This document shows, piece after piece, positions 11,710-21,633 of a DNA stretch of 64,000 nucleotides. The stretch lies in the NCBI RefSeq assembly GCF_019084075.1, contig NZ_JAHREN010000001.1, positions 1,399,501-1,463,500 on the forward strand, given 5' to 3'. The DNA comes from Siccirubricoccus sp. G192. Lineage in GTDB: Bacteria; Pseudomonadota; Alphaproteobacteria; Acetobacterales; Acetobacteraceae. The first letter of the stretch is position 1, and each line of letters starts with the position of its first letter. Position numbers and translations under genes: made by a program. The notes beneath the pieces are model-generated. The model made no database searches, was not told the origin of the DNA, and worked only from the letters and a program-made list of their open reading frames with translations.

Positions 11710-11945
11710 GCGCTCCGCTTCGGCGCCGCGGCATTCCAACCCGTGTTCGGCAGGGCGCCGGCCGCCCTCCTGGTGGTCCAGGCTTTGCAGGATGCCCGCA
11801 TCCGCTGATACCCTGCCCCCAGGACCGATGCGCAGGCAGCCCATCCGGGGGATCGCGGCTCCCGGGTCGCACTGCGATGGGCGCGATGCCAACCGGATGC
11901 GGCGAGCGGCCGGTTCCCTGGCGCCGCAGGAAGGAATGATCGCAG

Positions 11946-13586
<1,641 letters not shown>

Positions 13587-13599
13587 CTGCGCTGCGCCG

Positions 13600-13637
13600 G
13601 CCCCGCCCGGCAAGCGCTGCCTCTGCCCGGGCGGGGC
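13600..13637. terminator. GC-rich hairpin between convergent genes
   Basis: An 11-bp stem (GCCCCGCCCGG at 13600-13610 pairing with 13627-13637) with a 16-nt loop lies between the stop of the monooxygenase gene and the stop of the convergent amidohydrolase gene. There is no U-tract. A bidirectional terminator is likely from position alone. Confidence 0.5.
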
Positions 13638-13643
13638 GCGAGC

Positions 13644-15241
13644 TCAGAGCTTCTCCCCGGCGCCGGTGCCGGCATGCGGGGTGGGGATGCACCACTCCTC
13701 ACCCCTGGCGGTGGTGACGTATTCCGGCCAGCGCAGATCGACCGGCGGATCGAAATCGCGCGGCAGCAACGGTCCCACCCAGCGCGACCCGCCGACGCCG
13801 CCGCCGGTCCTCTCGCGGAACTCCGCCTGGGCGGCCGCCAGCACCTCGGGCTGTGCGGCCAGGTCGATGAGGGTCAGCGCCATGGTCTTCGCGGCCACGA
13901 ACAGGCCGGGGTCCACCGCCCCTGGCAATCCGCCGAGCGCGTTGTAGGTCCAGTTCGGATAGGCATAGCCTGCGGAGGGGGGCGCAGCCGCGGCCGGCCC
14001 GCGAGCAGCCGCACCGTGGGCGCGTGCCAGCAGAATTCCACATAGTCATCCGCGCTCAGGTGCTTCTGCCAGGCGGGCAGGGCGGCACGCAGCTTCGCCT
14101 CGTTCGCTTCGGGTGGCGTCAGCCGCGTCACCTCGGCGATGAACGGGTCCTGCATCGGCTCCAGCCCCAGATTCCGCTGGATGGCGCGGCCGAACTCCAG
14201 CGCCTCCTCGCCATAGCTGGGGGCGCCCACCGCCTGCAGGTTCTTCCAGGTCAGGTCGGTCATCACCGTGTTCGGCAGGCCGACCCGCGTCTTGGTCACC
14301 CAGCGCACATGGGCGCGGCAGCCGGTGCTGGCCGCGGCCTGGCGGGCATTGTTCGCCAGCACCCGCCAGATCTGCTCCTGGATGCCGAGCGAGGAGGAGC
14401 GCCAGGAATACTGGATCTGCGAGAAGCGCGGCGTGAGGTTGTCCGAGGTCGCGCCACCATCACCGAGCACGAATTCGTTCAGTGTCCAGGAGCCGGCATG
14501 GGGGAACATCGCCTCCTTGGTGTATTTGGTGGTGGTGTACATCAGGCACAGCGCATCCAGCGCGCCGGGGCAGCGGGCCGCGGCGTGCGGGCCCTCGATG
14601 GGCATCAGCGAGGGGTCGATCCACAGTTCCGGCGCATCGGCCTCGAAGGTGATGACGGCGCTCCAATAGGCGCCGAATTGCGTCTCGCCCGTCACGGTAT
14701 TGGAGGGCCAGGGGTGCCAGACCACGGCGGCATCGAGGCCATCATAATAGCCCTTGGCGGCATGGATGGGCTTGGAACCGCACACCTTCTCCGCCGGCTC
14801 GCCGAAGAGCTTCAGCCTGCCCGGCACGCCATGCGCCTGCATCGCCGCCTTCGCTGCCAGGATCGCCGCAAGCGCCGCGGTGCCGAGGACGGAGTGCGGA
14901 TCCGTATGCCCCGCGGCATAGGGGTGCAGCCCCTCGCGCGGCGCCTGATACGGCACCACCTGCTGCGAGTTGCCGGGAACCGCGTCGTATTCCGAGAAGC
15001 TCGCCAGCACCGGCCCGCCCTGGCCCCAGCTTGCGGCGAAGGCGGTCGGCATGCCGCCCGAGGCTTCCTCCACCGTGAAGCCCTCGGCGCGCAGCAGCTC
15101 CACATAGTCCCGGGCGGAGCGGTATTCGCGCCAGGCCGGCTCGGCGTGGGACCATATCGTCGCGTTGAAGGCGGAGAGCCGTTCCTGGTTGGCGGCGATC
15201 CAGTCCAGCGCATAGGCGCGGATGGCATCGTGGTCCTGCAT
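13644..15241 (-). CDS. M20-family amidohydrolase (AbgB-like), frameshifted
   Basis: A metal-dependent amidohydrolase of about 532 residues, starting MQDHDAIRAYALDWIAANQE. Family features include HAEPAWREYRSARDYVELL, AAGHTDPHSVLGTAAL, LKLFGEPAEKVCGSKPIHAA and GLDAAVVWHPWPSN, resembling the p-aminobenzoyl-glutamate hydrolase B subunit and related aminoacylases. The frame breaks at the six-G run 13977-13982: adding one base restores ...PPSAGYAYPNWTYNALGG and the C-terminal half MALTLIDLAAQPEVLAAAQA. The neighbouring peptide-type binding protein gene lies 22 bp upstream on the same strand, suggesting uptake and hydrolysis of an amide or peptide substrate (inference). Confidence 0.85.
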
Positions 15242-15263
15242 CTTTCCTGCCCTCAAGCTTGGA

Positions 15264-16856
15264 TCATGCACGACGGACGTTCCAGAAGGTGGCGAAGCCG
15301 TCCAGCACGCCGGTGATACTGGTGCGGTATGCCGTGGGCTGCATGTATTGGCCGAGCGGATAGTAGGGCACCTCGCGCATGGCTTCGAGCTGGATGTCGC
15401 GGCAGATCGCCTGCTGCGCCGCCTCGTCGGGCGCGCGGAACCAGGCCTCGCGCAGCTCCTCGATGCGCGGCATGCTGGCCCAGCCGGCATAGCCGGCCTC
15501 GCCATTGCCGCGCAGCGCGATATGCCCCGCCGGATTCAGCCAGTCCGTGCCGGCCCAGTTGGTGACGAAGGCGCTCCAGCCGCCCTCGGAAACCGGTCCC
15601 TTGCGGTTGCGCCTTTGCAGCATCGCGTTGAACTCGACGGCATAGATTTCCACCGTCATGCCGACGCGCTTCAGCATGTCCTCGAACACCGCGCCCAGCG
15701 CCATGAGCACGGTGGAGTTCGAGGGCACCATCAGCACCACCGTCTCGCCGCGGTAGCCCGCCGCATGCAGGGCCTCCCGCACCCGCGCGGTGTCGCGCGG
15801 GCCGGTCAGCGGATCGAGGCCGGCATCCGACCCCATGGGCGTCCCAGGGCAGAAGAAGCCGAGCGGCACGTGGTAGAGGCCGGTCTCGGCCGGGCCGACC
15901 ACCGCCTGCATGCAGGCGGTCTGGTCGAGCGCGCCCCATAGCGCCCGGCGGATCCCGGGGTTGTCGAAGGGTGGCTGGAGGTGGTTCATCCGCACCATGG
16001 CGACGAAGCCGGTGCGGTCCAGGACCCGCACCTGGACGTTCCGCGCGCGCCGCAGCAGGGAGAGCTGGTCGTGATAGGCGTATTCCTGCCAGTCCTGCTC
16101 GCCCGCCACCAGGGCGGAGGTGGCGGTGGAGGGGTCCGGCATGCTCCGCCACTCGACACGGTCGAAATGCACCACCTTCGGCCCGGAGGTCCAGGAGAGC
16201 GGGCCATCCCTGCGCGGCGCATAGCGCTCGAATTTCGTATAGACATTCATCGAACCCGCCACGCGCTCATCCGCCTTGAAGCGGAAGGGGCCGCTGCCGA
16301 TCAGTTCCGGCACCTGGCGGAACGGGTCGGTATTGGCCAGCCGCTCCGGCATCATGGCGCAGACCGGCACCGAGGCTTTGCCGAGGGCGATGGGCAGCAG
16401 CGGAAAGGGATGGTTCAGGCGGAAGCGGATGGTGCGGTCGTCGGGGGCGGAGAGCTCGTCGGTCGCCGCCATCAGGGTCCCTCCGAAGGGGTCGCGCCGG
16501 GCCCAGCGGCGGATGCTCGCCACGCAATCGCGCGCCAGCACCTTCTCCCCGTCATGCCACAGCAGGCCCTCCCGCAGCGTCAGGTCCCAGCGCCGGCCGT
16601 CATCCTCGATGCGGTGCCCATCGACCATCTGTGGCGTGGCGCGGAAATTCCCGTCCATGCCGTAGAGCGTGTCGAACACCATGTAGCCGTGGTTGCGGCT
16701 GATATAGGCCGTGGTGGTGACCGGATCGAGCGTCACCAGGTCCTGCTGCGGCGTGAAGCGCAGCGTCGAGGCCGCCTGCGCCCGCACCAGGGCGGGTCTT
16801 GCGAGGGAGGCGACCAGACCAGCGCCCACGGTCCTCATCAGGATGCGTCGTTGCAT
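15264..16856 (-). CDS. ABC transporter substrate-binding protein, family 5 (peptide/opine type)
   Basis: 530 residues with an N-terminal signal (MQRRILMRTVGAGLVASLAR, ending ALVRAQA). The fold markers of SBP family 5 are present: LVTLDPVTTTAYISRN, FDTLYGMDGNFRATPQMVDG, TLREGLLWHDGEKVLARDCV and FNHPFPLL-like FRLNHPFPLL. It should capture oligopeptides or similar solutes in the periplasm. No permease or ATPase genes are adjacent. A strong AAGGAGG ribosome-binding site lies 7 nt before ATG 16856, which fixes the start over the longer in-frame one at 16919. It is in line with the amidohydrolase gene. Confidence 0.92.
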   Translation of the reverse strand: MQRRILMRTVGAGLVASLARPALVRAQAASTLRFTPQQDLVTLDPVTTTAYISRNHGYMVFDTLYGMDGNFRATPQMVDGHRIEDDGRRWDLTLREGLLWHDGEKVLARDCVASIRRWARRDPFGGTLMAATDELSAPDDRTIRFRLNHPFPLLPIALGKASVPVCAMMPERLANTDPFRQVPELIGSGPFRFKADERVAGSMNVYTKFERYAPRRDGPLSWTSGPKVVHFDRVEWRSMPDPSTATSALVAGEQDWQEYAYHDQLSLLRRARNVQVRVLDRTGFVAMVRMNHLQPPFDNPGIRRALWGALDQTACMQAVVGPAETGLYHVPLGFFCPGTPMGSDAGLDPLTGPRDTARVREALHAAGYRGETVVLMVPSNSTVLMALGAVFEDMLKRVGMTVEIYAVEFNAMLQRRNRKGPVSEGGWSAFVTNWAGTDWLNPAGHIALRGNGEAGYAGWASMPRIEELREAWFRAPDEAAQQAICRDIQLEAMREVPYYPLGQYMQPTAYRTSITGVLDGFATFWNVRRA

Positions 16857-16963
16857 GGATCGGGACCTCCTTCGGTAGGACAGCATCGATAGGCATGCCC
16901 GTGATGCATGGATGGTCACGCGGCGCCCATGCAGGGTGAGCCTGCGGCGCGGAAGCCGGGATT

Positions 16964-16981
16964 GGCAACCCTCTGGTTGCC
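16964..16981. promoter_or_regulatory. Perfect palindrome upstream of dinB
   Basis: A 7-bp inverted repeat GGCAACC-ctct-GGTTGCC centred 64 bp before the dinB ATG, in the spacer between two divergent genes. It does not match the GTTC-N7-GTTC alphaproteobacterial LexA site, so an operator role is only a possibility. Confidence 0.3.
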
Positions 16982-17036
16982 TCCCGGGCCTGTCTCATTC
17001 CGCCCCCGGCCGCCACGTGCTAGCATCCGGGGCGGG

Positions 17037-18134
17037 ATGCCGCACCCGTCCGATCAGGCTTCGCACTTTCGCCGCATCATCCATATCGACATGGATGCCT
17101 TCTACGCGTCCGTCGAGCAGCGCGACGACCCGGCGCTGCGCGGCCGGCCCCTGGCGGTGGGCGGCACCGGCGAGCGCGGCGTGGTGGCCGCCGCGAGCTA
17201 CGAGGCCCGCCGCTTCGGCATCCACTCGGCGATGGCCTCGGTGACGGCGCGGCGGAAATGCCCCGGGCTGGTATTCGTGCCACCACGCTTCGAGGTCTAC
17301 CGGGCGGTGTCGCGGCAGGTGCATGCCATCCTCGCCTGCTACACGCCGCTCATCCAGCCGCTGTCGCTCGACGAGGCCTATCTGGACGTGACGGCACCGC
17401 TGATCGATCGCGGCTCGGCGACGGCGATCGCGCAGGAGATCAGGGCGCGCATCCGCGAGGAGACGGGCCTGACCGCCTCGGCCGGCGTGTCCTACAACAA
17501 GCTCCTCGCCAAGCTCGCCTCGGACCACCGCAAGCCGGACGGCCTCTTCGTCATCACGCCGCGCATGGGCCCGGCCTTCGTGGAAACGCTGCCGGTGGGC
17601 AGGTTCCATGGCATCGGCCCGGCCACCGCGGCCAGGATGAACGCGTTCGGCATCCATACCGGGCTCGACCTGCGACGGCAGACATTGGACTTCCTGAAGG
17701 CCCGCTTCGGCAAGGCGGGCGAATACTACCACGGGGCGGCGCGCGCGGAGGACAACCGGCCGGTCCTGGCGGACCGGCAACGCAAGTCGATCGGCGCCGA
17801 GACGACCTTCGCAAGCGACCTGCTGGCCTGGGACCAGGTGCCGCCGGCCCTCGAACCGGTCTTCGCCAAGGTCTGGGCCGCCTATGACCGGGATGGCCTG
17901 GTGGGGCGGACAGTGACGGTGAAGGTCAAGTATGCGGACTTCCAGCAGATCACCCGCAGCCGATCCTGCGCCAGTCCGATCACCTCGCGGGCGACCATCG
18001 AGCAGGTCAGCTTCGAGTTGCTGCGGCCGCATTTCCCGCCGCCCCGCGGCGTGCGCCTGCTCGGGGTCACGCTGTCCAACCTCGATGCCGCAGCCGCTTC
18101 GCAAGACCAGCAACTGGCATTTGCCCTGACCTAG
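17037..18134 (+). CDS. dinB: DNA polymerase IV (Y-family)
   Basis: A 365-residue translesion polymerase. Catalytic motifs are intact: RRIIHIDMDAFYASVEQRDD with the first Asp pair, and PLSLDEAYLDVT with the second acidic pair (DE). The thumb HhH-type segment GIGPATAARMNAFGIHTGLD is present, and the little-finger part ends in TLSNLDAAAA. The last residues (DQQLAFALT) may be a weak beta-clamp-binding tail. ATG 17037 gives the normal N-terminus. The stop codon lies inside the structured repeat at 18131-18237. It is a single-gene unit divergent from the binding-protein gene. Confidence 0.95.
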   Translation: MPHPSDQASHFRRIIHIDMDAFYASVEQRDDPALRGRPLAVGGTGERGVVAAASYEARRFGIHSAMASVTARRKCPGLVFVPPRFEVYRAVSRQVHAILACYTPLIQPLSLDEAYLDVTAPLIDRGSATAIAQEIRARIREETGLTASAGVSYNKLLAKLASDHRKPDGLFVITPRMGPAFVETLPVGRFHGIGPATAARMNAFGIHTGLDLRRQTLDFLKARFGKAGEYYHGAARAEDNRPVLADRQRKSIGAETTFASDLLAWDQVPPALEPVFAKVWAAYDRDGLVGRTVTVKVKYADFQQITRSRSCASPITSRATIEQVSFELLRPHFPPPRGVRLLGVTLSNLDAAAASQDQQLAFALT

Positions 18135-18237
18135 AGCATGATGTGTTCACCTTCGTTCACGCATCATGCTCCAGGCCTTTGTTTGATCGCGTGATTCACG
18201 CTTTTCGGTGCGAGCACCTTAAGCGATCACGCTCTAG
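18131..18237. repeat. Double-hairpin repeat, copy 1
   Basis: A 107-bp element bounded by CTAGAGC and GCTCTAG. Hairpin one spans 18134-18171 with arms AGCATGATG / CATCATGCT. Hairpin two is built on TGATCGC (18184-18190) and GCGATCA (18223-18229). It begins in the dinB stop codon and lies between dinB and the convergent DUF3750 gene. A second copy is at 50261-50363; the right part is nearly identical, while hairpin one is the reverse complement of that in copy 2 with one mismatch. Confidence 0.85.
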
Positions 18238-18299
18238 CCGAGGCGCCCTCTCCGGCCCAGGCAAACCACCGCCGCCGCGCCAGGCGCCGCTTCGGTGCT

Positions 18300-19088
18300 T
18301 CAGCTCGGCTGCATGGCCTGCGGGGCCGGCGCTGCCGGTCCTTCGGGCCCCCTGATGCCAAGGCGGCCCAGACCGGGCAGCTTGATGGCAGGACGGCGGA
18401 GGTCGAGGCCCGCCACGGCACCGAGGATATTCACCTCCAGGCCCTCGACCCAGCCGAGGGTGAGGCCGGCATAGCCGCCCAGCGTCAGCCGGAGCCCGGT
18501 GCCGGAGGGCGTCGGGCGGATCCAGCGGCCGTCATAGGGATAGTCCTTGCCCAAGGCCGTCGGCGGGAGCGAGGTCCGGACCTCCGGCACGGCATCCATG
18601 ACCGCGGAGACGAAGGTATTGGGATTCGGGCCCGGCCAGGGGCGGTAGTCCCCCAGGTTGCGCCAGGCGAATCCCGCGATGGCGGCCTCGATCCTCGGGA
18701 TGAGGGCCGCGGCCGCCGCGCCATCGGCGGCGAAGACCACTTCCGGGACACGGCCGAACCAGCGTCCGTCGGGCTCGAAGCCGTTCATGCGGATGGGCTC
18801 GCCCCAGGCGGTATAGTCGTAGCGGGTATAGCGCGCGGCCCCGCCGGGTTTGAAGACGATCCAGCAGTGGACGGCGAAGATGCCGCGCCAGCGCACCGTC
18901 CTGGCCGCGAAGATCCGCACGACCGCATCCGGTTGCCGCGCCGCCGGCGGCAGGAGGCCGGCGCTTGAGCGATCCGCCGTCCGCCATCCCGCGCCACCCC
19001 CCTCCGCCTGGTGAAGGACGGCCGCAATGGCGAGGGGCAGCAGGAAGAACAGGGCGAACAGGAGCAGCCCGATTTTGGCAATGGACAT
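18300..19088 (-). CDS. DUF3750-family protein
   Basis: 262 residues with one N-terminal membrane helix (MSIAKIGLLLFALFFLLPLA) and the rest probably periplasmic. The body matches what I know of DUF3750: VRIFAARTVRWRGIFAVHCW, YTRYDYTAWGEPIRMN, NTFVSAVMDAVPEV and a C-terminal glycine-rich segment LRLTLGGYAGLTLGWVEGLE. Function is not known for the family. An ATG immediately upstream (19091) is an equally possible start. It is convergent with dinB across the structured repeat. Confidence 0.8.
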   Translation of the reverse strand: MSIAKIGLLLFALFFLLPLAIAAVLHQAEGGGAGWRTADRSSAGLLPPAARQPDAVVRIFAARTVRWRGIFAVHCWIVFKPGGAARYTRYDYTAWGEPIRMNGFEPDGRWFGRVPEVVFAADGAAAAALIPRIEAAIAGFAWRNLGDYRPWPGPNPNTFVSAVMDAVPEVRTSLPPTALGKDYPYDGRWIRPTPSGTGLRLTLGGYAGLTLGWVEGLEVNILGAVAGLDLRRPAIKLPGLGRLGIRGPEGPAAPAPQAMQPS

Positions 19089-19229
19089 CATCCTGCATAG
19101 GTTTGGTGGGCCGCGGCAAACCGCAACCATGCTGCAGGTCCGGCAGCTTTGCCGCTTGCCTGACGCCACGGAATCGGCCGATCCTTGCCATCCCAGATTC
19201 GACGATTTCCGGGAGCTGCCGCCATTCCC

Positions 19230-20578
19230 ATGATCCTCGCCGCCAATGCCAATGCCCAGGGCAGCCATGTCGGCGAATGGCGGCACCCGACCGCCTGGGA
19301 CAAGCCCGCCAGCAACCTGGAGAACGCGGTGCGCCTCGCGCGCATCGCGGAAGCAGGCAAATTCGACCTGCTGTTCCTGGCCGATGGCAATGGCGTGCGC
19401 AACCTGGACAAGCCCGACCTCTTCGCCGCGACCAGCCCCTCGGACCGGCCGGGCGTGTTCGAGCCGGTGACGCTGCTCTCGGCGCTGGCGATGGTGACGC
19501 GGCATATCGGCCTCGTCGCCACCACCACCACGACCTATGACGAGCCCTTCGCCGTGGCGCGGCGCTTCGCGTCGCTGGACCACATCAGCAAGGGGCGCGC
19601 GGGCTGGAACCTCGTCACCACCTCGAATCCCGGCGATGCGCTGAATTTCAGCCATGACGCGCATGTCGCGCGCGACGACCGCTACGCCCGCGCCGGCGAA
19701 CTCGCGAAGATCGTCAAGGGCCTCTGGGATTCCTGGGCCGATGACGCCTTTCCGCAGGACAAGGCCAGCGGCCGCTACCTCGACCCCTCGCGCGTGCATG
19801 CGCTGAACCACAAGGGCGCGCATTTCTCGGTGGCCGGCCCGCTCAATGCCCCGCGCCCGGTGCAGGGCCATCCGGTGATCTTCTCCGCCGGGCAATCCGA
19901 GACGGGCAAGGAGCTTTCCGCCGCCACCGCCGATTGCGTCTTCGCCATCGAGGGCACCATCGATCGCGCGCAGCAGCTCTATGCCGACCTCAAGGGCCGC
20001 CTGGCGAAATACGGCCGCACGCCGGAAAGCCTGAAGGTGCTGAGCGGCGTGACCATCTTCGTGGGCGAGACGGAAGCCGAAGCGGATGCCCTCTTCCAGG
20101 AGCTGGAGGATCTGGTCCCGCCCGCCGTGGGCCTGGACTACCTCTCCAAGATGGTGGGCACGAGGATGGCGGCCTATCCACTCGACGGCCCGATGCCCAG
20201 CCTGGATTCCGAGCATGTCGGCCCCACCGGCATCGGCAAGGCCATCATCGCCATGGCGGCGGCGGAGGGGCTGACGGTGCGCCAGACCTACAAGCGCATC
20301 CTGCCGCAGATGGCGGGCAATCTCTTCAAGGGAAACCCGAAGCAGATCGCGGATGTCATGGAGGAATGGTATCGCGGGAAGGCTTGCGACGGCTTCATGA
20401 TCGCGGCCCCGGTGGTGCCGACCGGCCTGGAGCGCTTCATCCGCCTGGTCGTCCCCGATTGCAGCGCCGCGGCCTGTTCCGCAGGGAATACGAGAGCTCC
20501 ACCCTGCGTGGGAATCTGGGCCTCCAGCGGCCGGCGAACCAATTCTTCCCCGATGAGGCGAGGGCTGCCGCAGGATGA
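19230..20578 (+). CDS. Luciferase-like (LLM) flavin monooxygenase, frameshifted
   Basis: About 449 residues of the nitrilotriacetate monooxygenase/DszA/SnaA group of FMNH2-dependent oxygenases. Typical segments are GEWRHPTAWDKPASNLENAV, ARIAEAGKFDLLFLADGNGV, TTTTTYDEPFAVARRFASLD and GRAGWNLVTTSNPG. The frame breaks at the four-C run 20453-20456; adding one C restores the expected tail VVPRLQRRGLFRREYESSTL followed by RGNLGLQRPANQF. The stop then overlaps the ATG of the following Bug receptor (ATGA), so they form an operon. A flavin reductase partner is not nearby. ATG 19230 gives the usual N-terminus; 19185 is an alternative. Confidence 0.85.
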
Positions 20579-21534
20579 AATTCTCCCGCCGAACCGCGCT
20601 GGCCGCGCTCGCGCTCCCTGCGGTGGCGAAGGCCCAGGCTTGGCCCGCGCGGCCGCTCCGCGTGGTCGTGCCCTTCGCGCCGGGAGGGGCCACGGATCTC
20701 ATCGCGCGGCTCGTCGCGGAGAACCTGGCGCGGCCGCTGGGCCAGCAGGTGGCGGTCGAGAACCGGGCCGGGGCCTTCGGCATCCTCGGCGCCGATGCGG
20801 TGGCGAAGGCCGCGCCCGATGGCTATACGCTGCTGGCCGGCAGCCCCGGGCCCATGGCGGTGAACCCCTTCGTCTACCGCAACCTGCCCTATAGCCCGGA
20901 GCGCGATCTGGTCGGCGTCTCCATGGTGGCGATGATTCCCTATGTGATGGTGGTGCCGGCCTCGCTCGGTGTCTCCACCGTGCAGGAACTCCTGGCCCTC
21001 GCGCGGTCGCGCCCCGGTTCCATCAACTTCGCCACGTCAGGCATGGCCTCGCGCCTGACGGTCGAGATGTTCCGCGCGCTGGCCGGTGGCGTCGAGATGG
21101 AGATGGTGCAGTATCGCGGCGGCGCGCCCGCCCGCACCGACCTGCTGGCCGGACGCATCCAGCTCGTCATCGAGCAGGCGCCCTCCTTCCTGGAGGATTT
21201 CCGCGAGGGCAGGCTGCGCCCGCTTGCCGTCGGCGGCGCCCGCCGCTTCGCCCTGCTGCCTGACGTGCCGACATTGCAGGAGGCGGGCATTGCCGGCTAC
21301 GAGGCCGCGGCCTGGCTCGGCTATGCGGCCCCGGCCGGCACGCCCATCGAGATCCGCCGCCGCCTGGCCGATGAGATCGATCGCCTCCTGCAATTGCCGG
21401 AGGTGCGCGACCGCTTGGCCGCCTGGGGCGCCGAGCCGGTGGGCGGCCCTCCGGAGGAGATGGACCGCCTGCTCACCGCCGAACGCGCCAGGTGGAGCGA
21501 CGTGGTGCGCAGGGCGGGAATCGAGCGGGAGTAG
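20575..21534 (+). CDS. Bug/TctC-family solute-binding receptor
   Basis: 319 residues starting MKFSRRTALAALALPAVAKA (twin-Arg signal), then WPARPLRVVVPFAPGGATDL, the Bug signature. Ligand-loop segments GAFGILGADAVAKAAPDGYT and VQYRGGAPARTDLLAGRIQL are typical. It is coupled by a 4-bp overlap to the flavin monooxygenase gene, which suggests that its ligand is that enzyme's substrate or a precursor (inference). TctA/TctB membrane genes are absent from the window. Confidence 0.93.
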   Translation: MKFSRRTALAALALPAVAKAQAWPARPLRVVVPFAPGGATDLIARLVAENLARPLGQQVAVENRAGAFGILGADAVAKAAPDGYTLLAGSPGPMAVNPFVYRNLPYSPERDLVGVSMVAMIPYVMVVPASLGVSTVQELLALARSRPGSINFATSGMASRLTVEMFRALAGGVEMEMVQYRGGAPARTDLLAGRIQLVIEQAPSFLEDFREGRLRPLAVGGARRFALLPDVPTLQEAGIAGYEAAAWLGYAAPAGTPIEIRRRLADEIDRLLQLPEVRDRLAAWGAEPVGGPPEEMDRLLTAERARWSDVVRRAGIERE

Positions 21535-21633
21535 CGGCCGGAGCCCCTTGGCATCCAGCCCCCGCACGGGGGGCGCCGGACTCCTGAAGGCCAGGGTTCG
21601 ACGCCGCCCGCGCCGCCGCCTATCCTCTGCCCG

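Noticed and set aside
16964..16981. LexA (SOS) box for dinB
   Set aside because: The palindrome does not match the alphaproteobacterial GTTC-N7-GTTC consensus; kept only as a low-confidence operator.
18300..20783. A single 827-codon minus-strand protein covering DUF3750 and beyond
   Set aside because: Only the last 262 residues are the real gene; the rest is antisense to the flavin monooxygenase.
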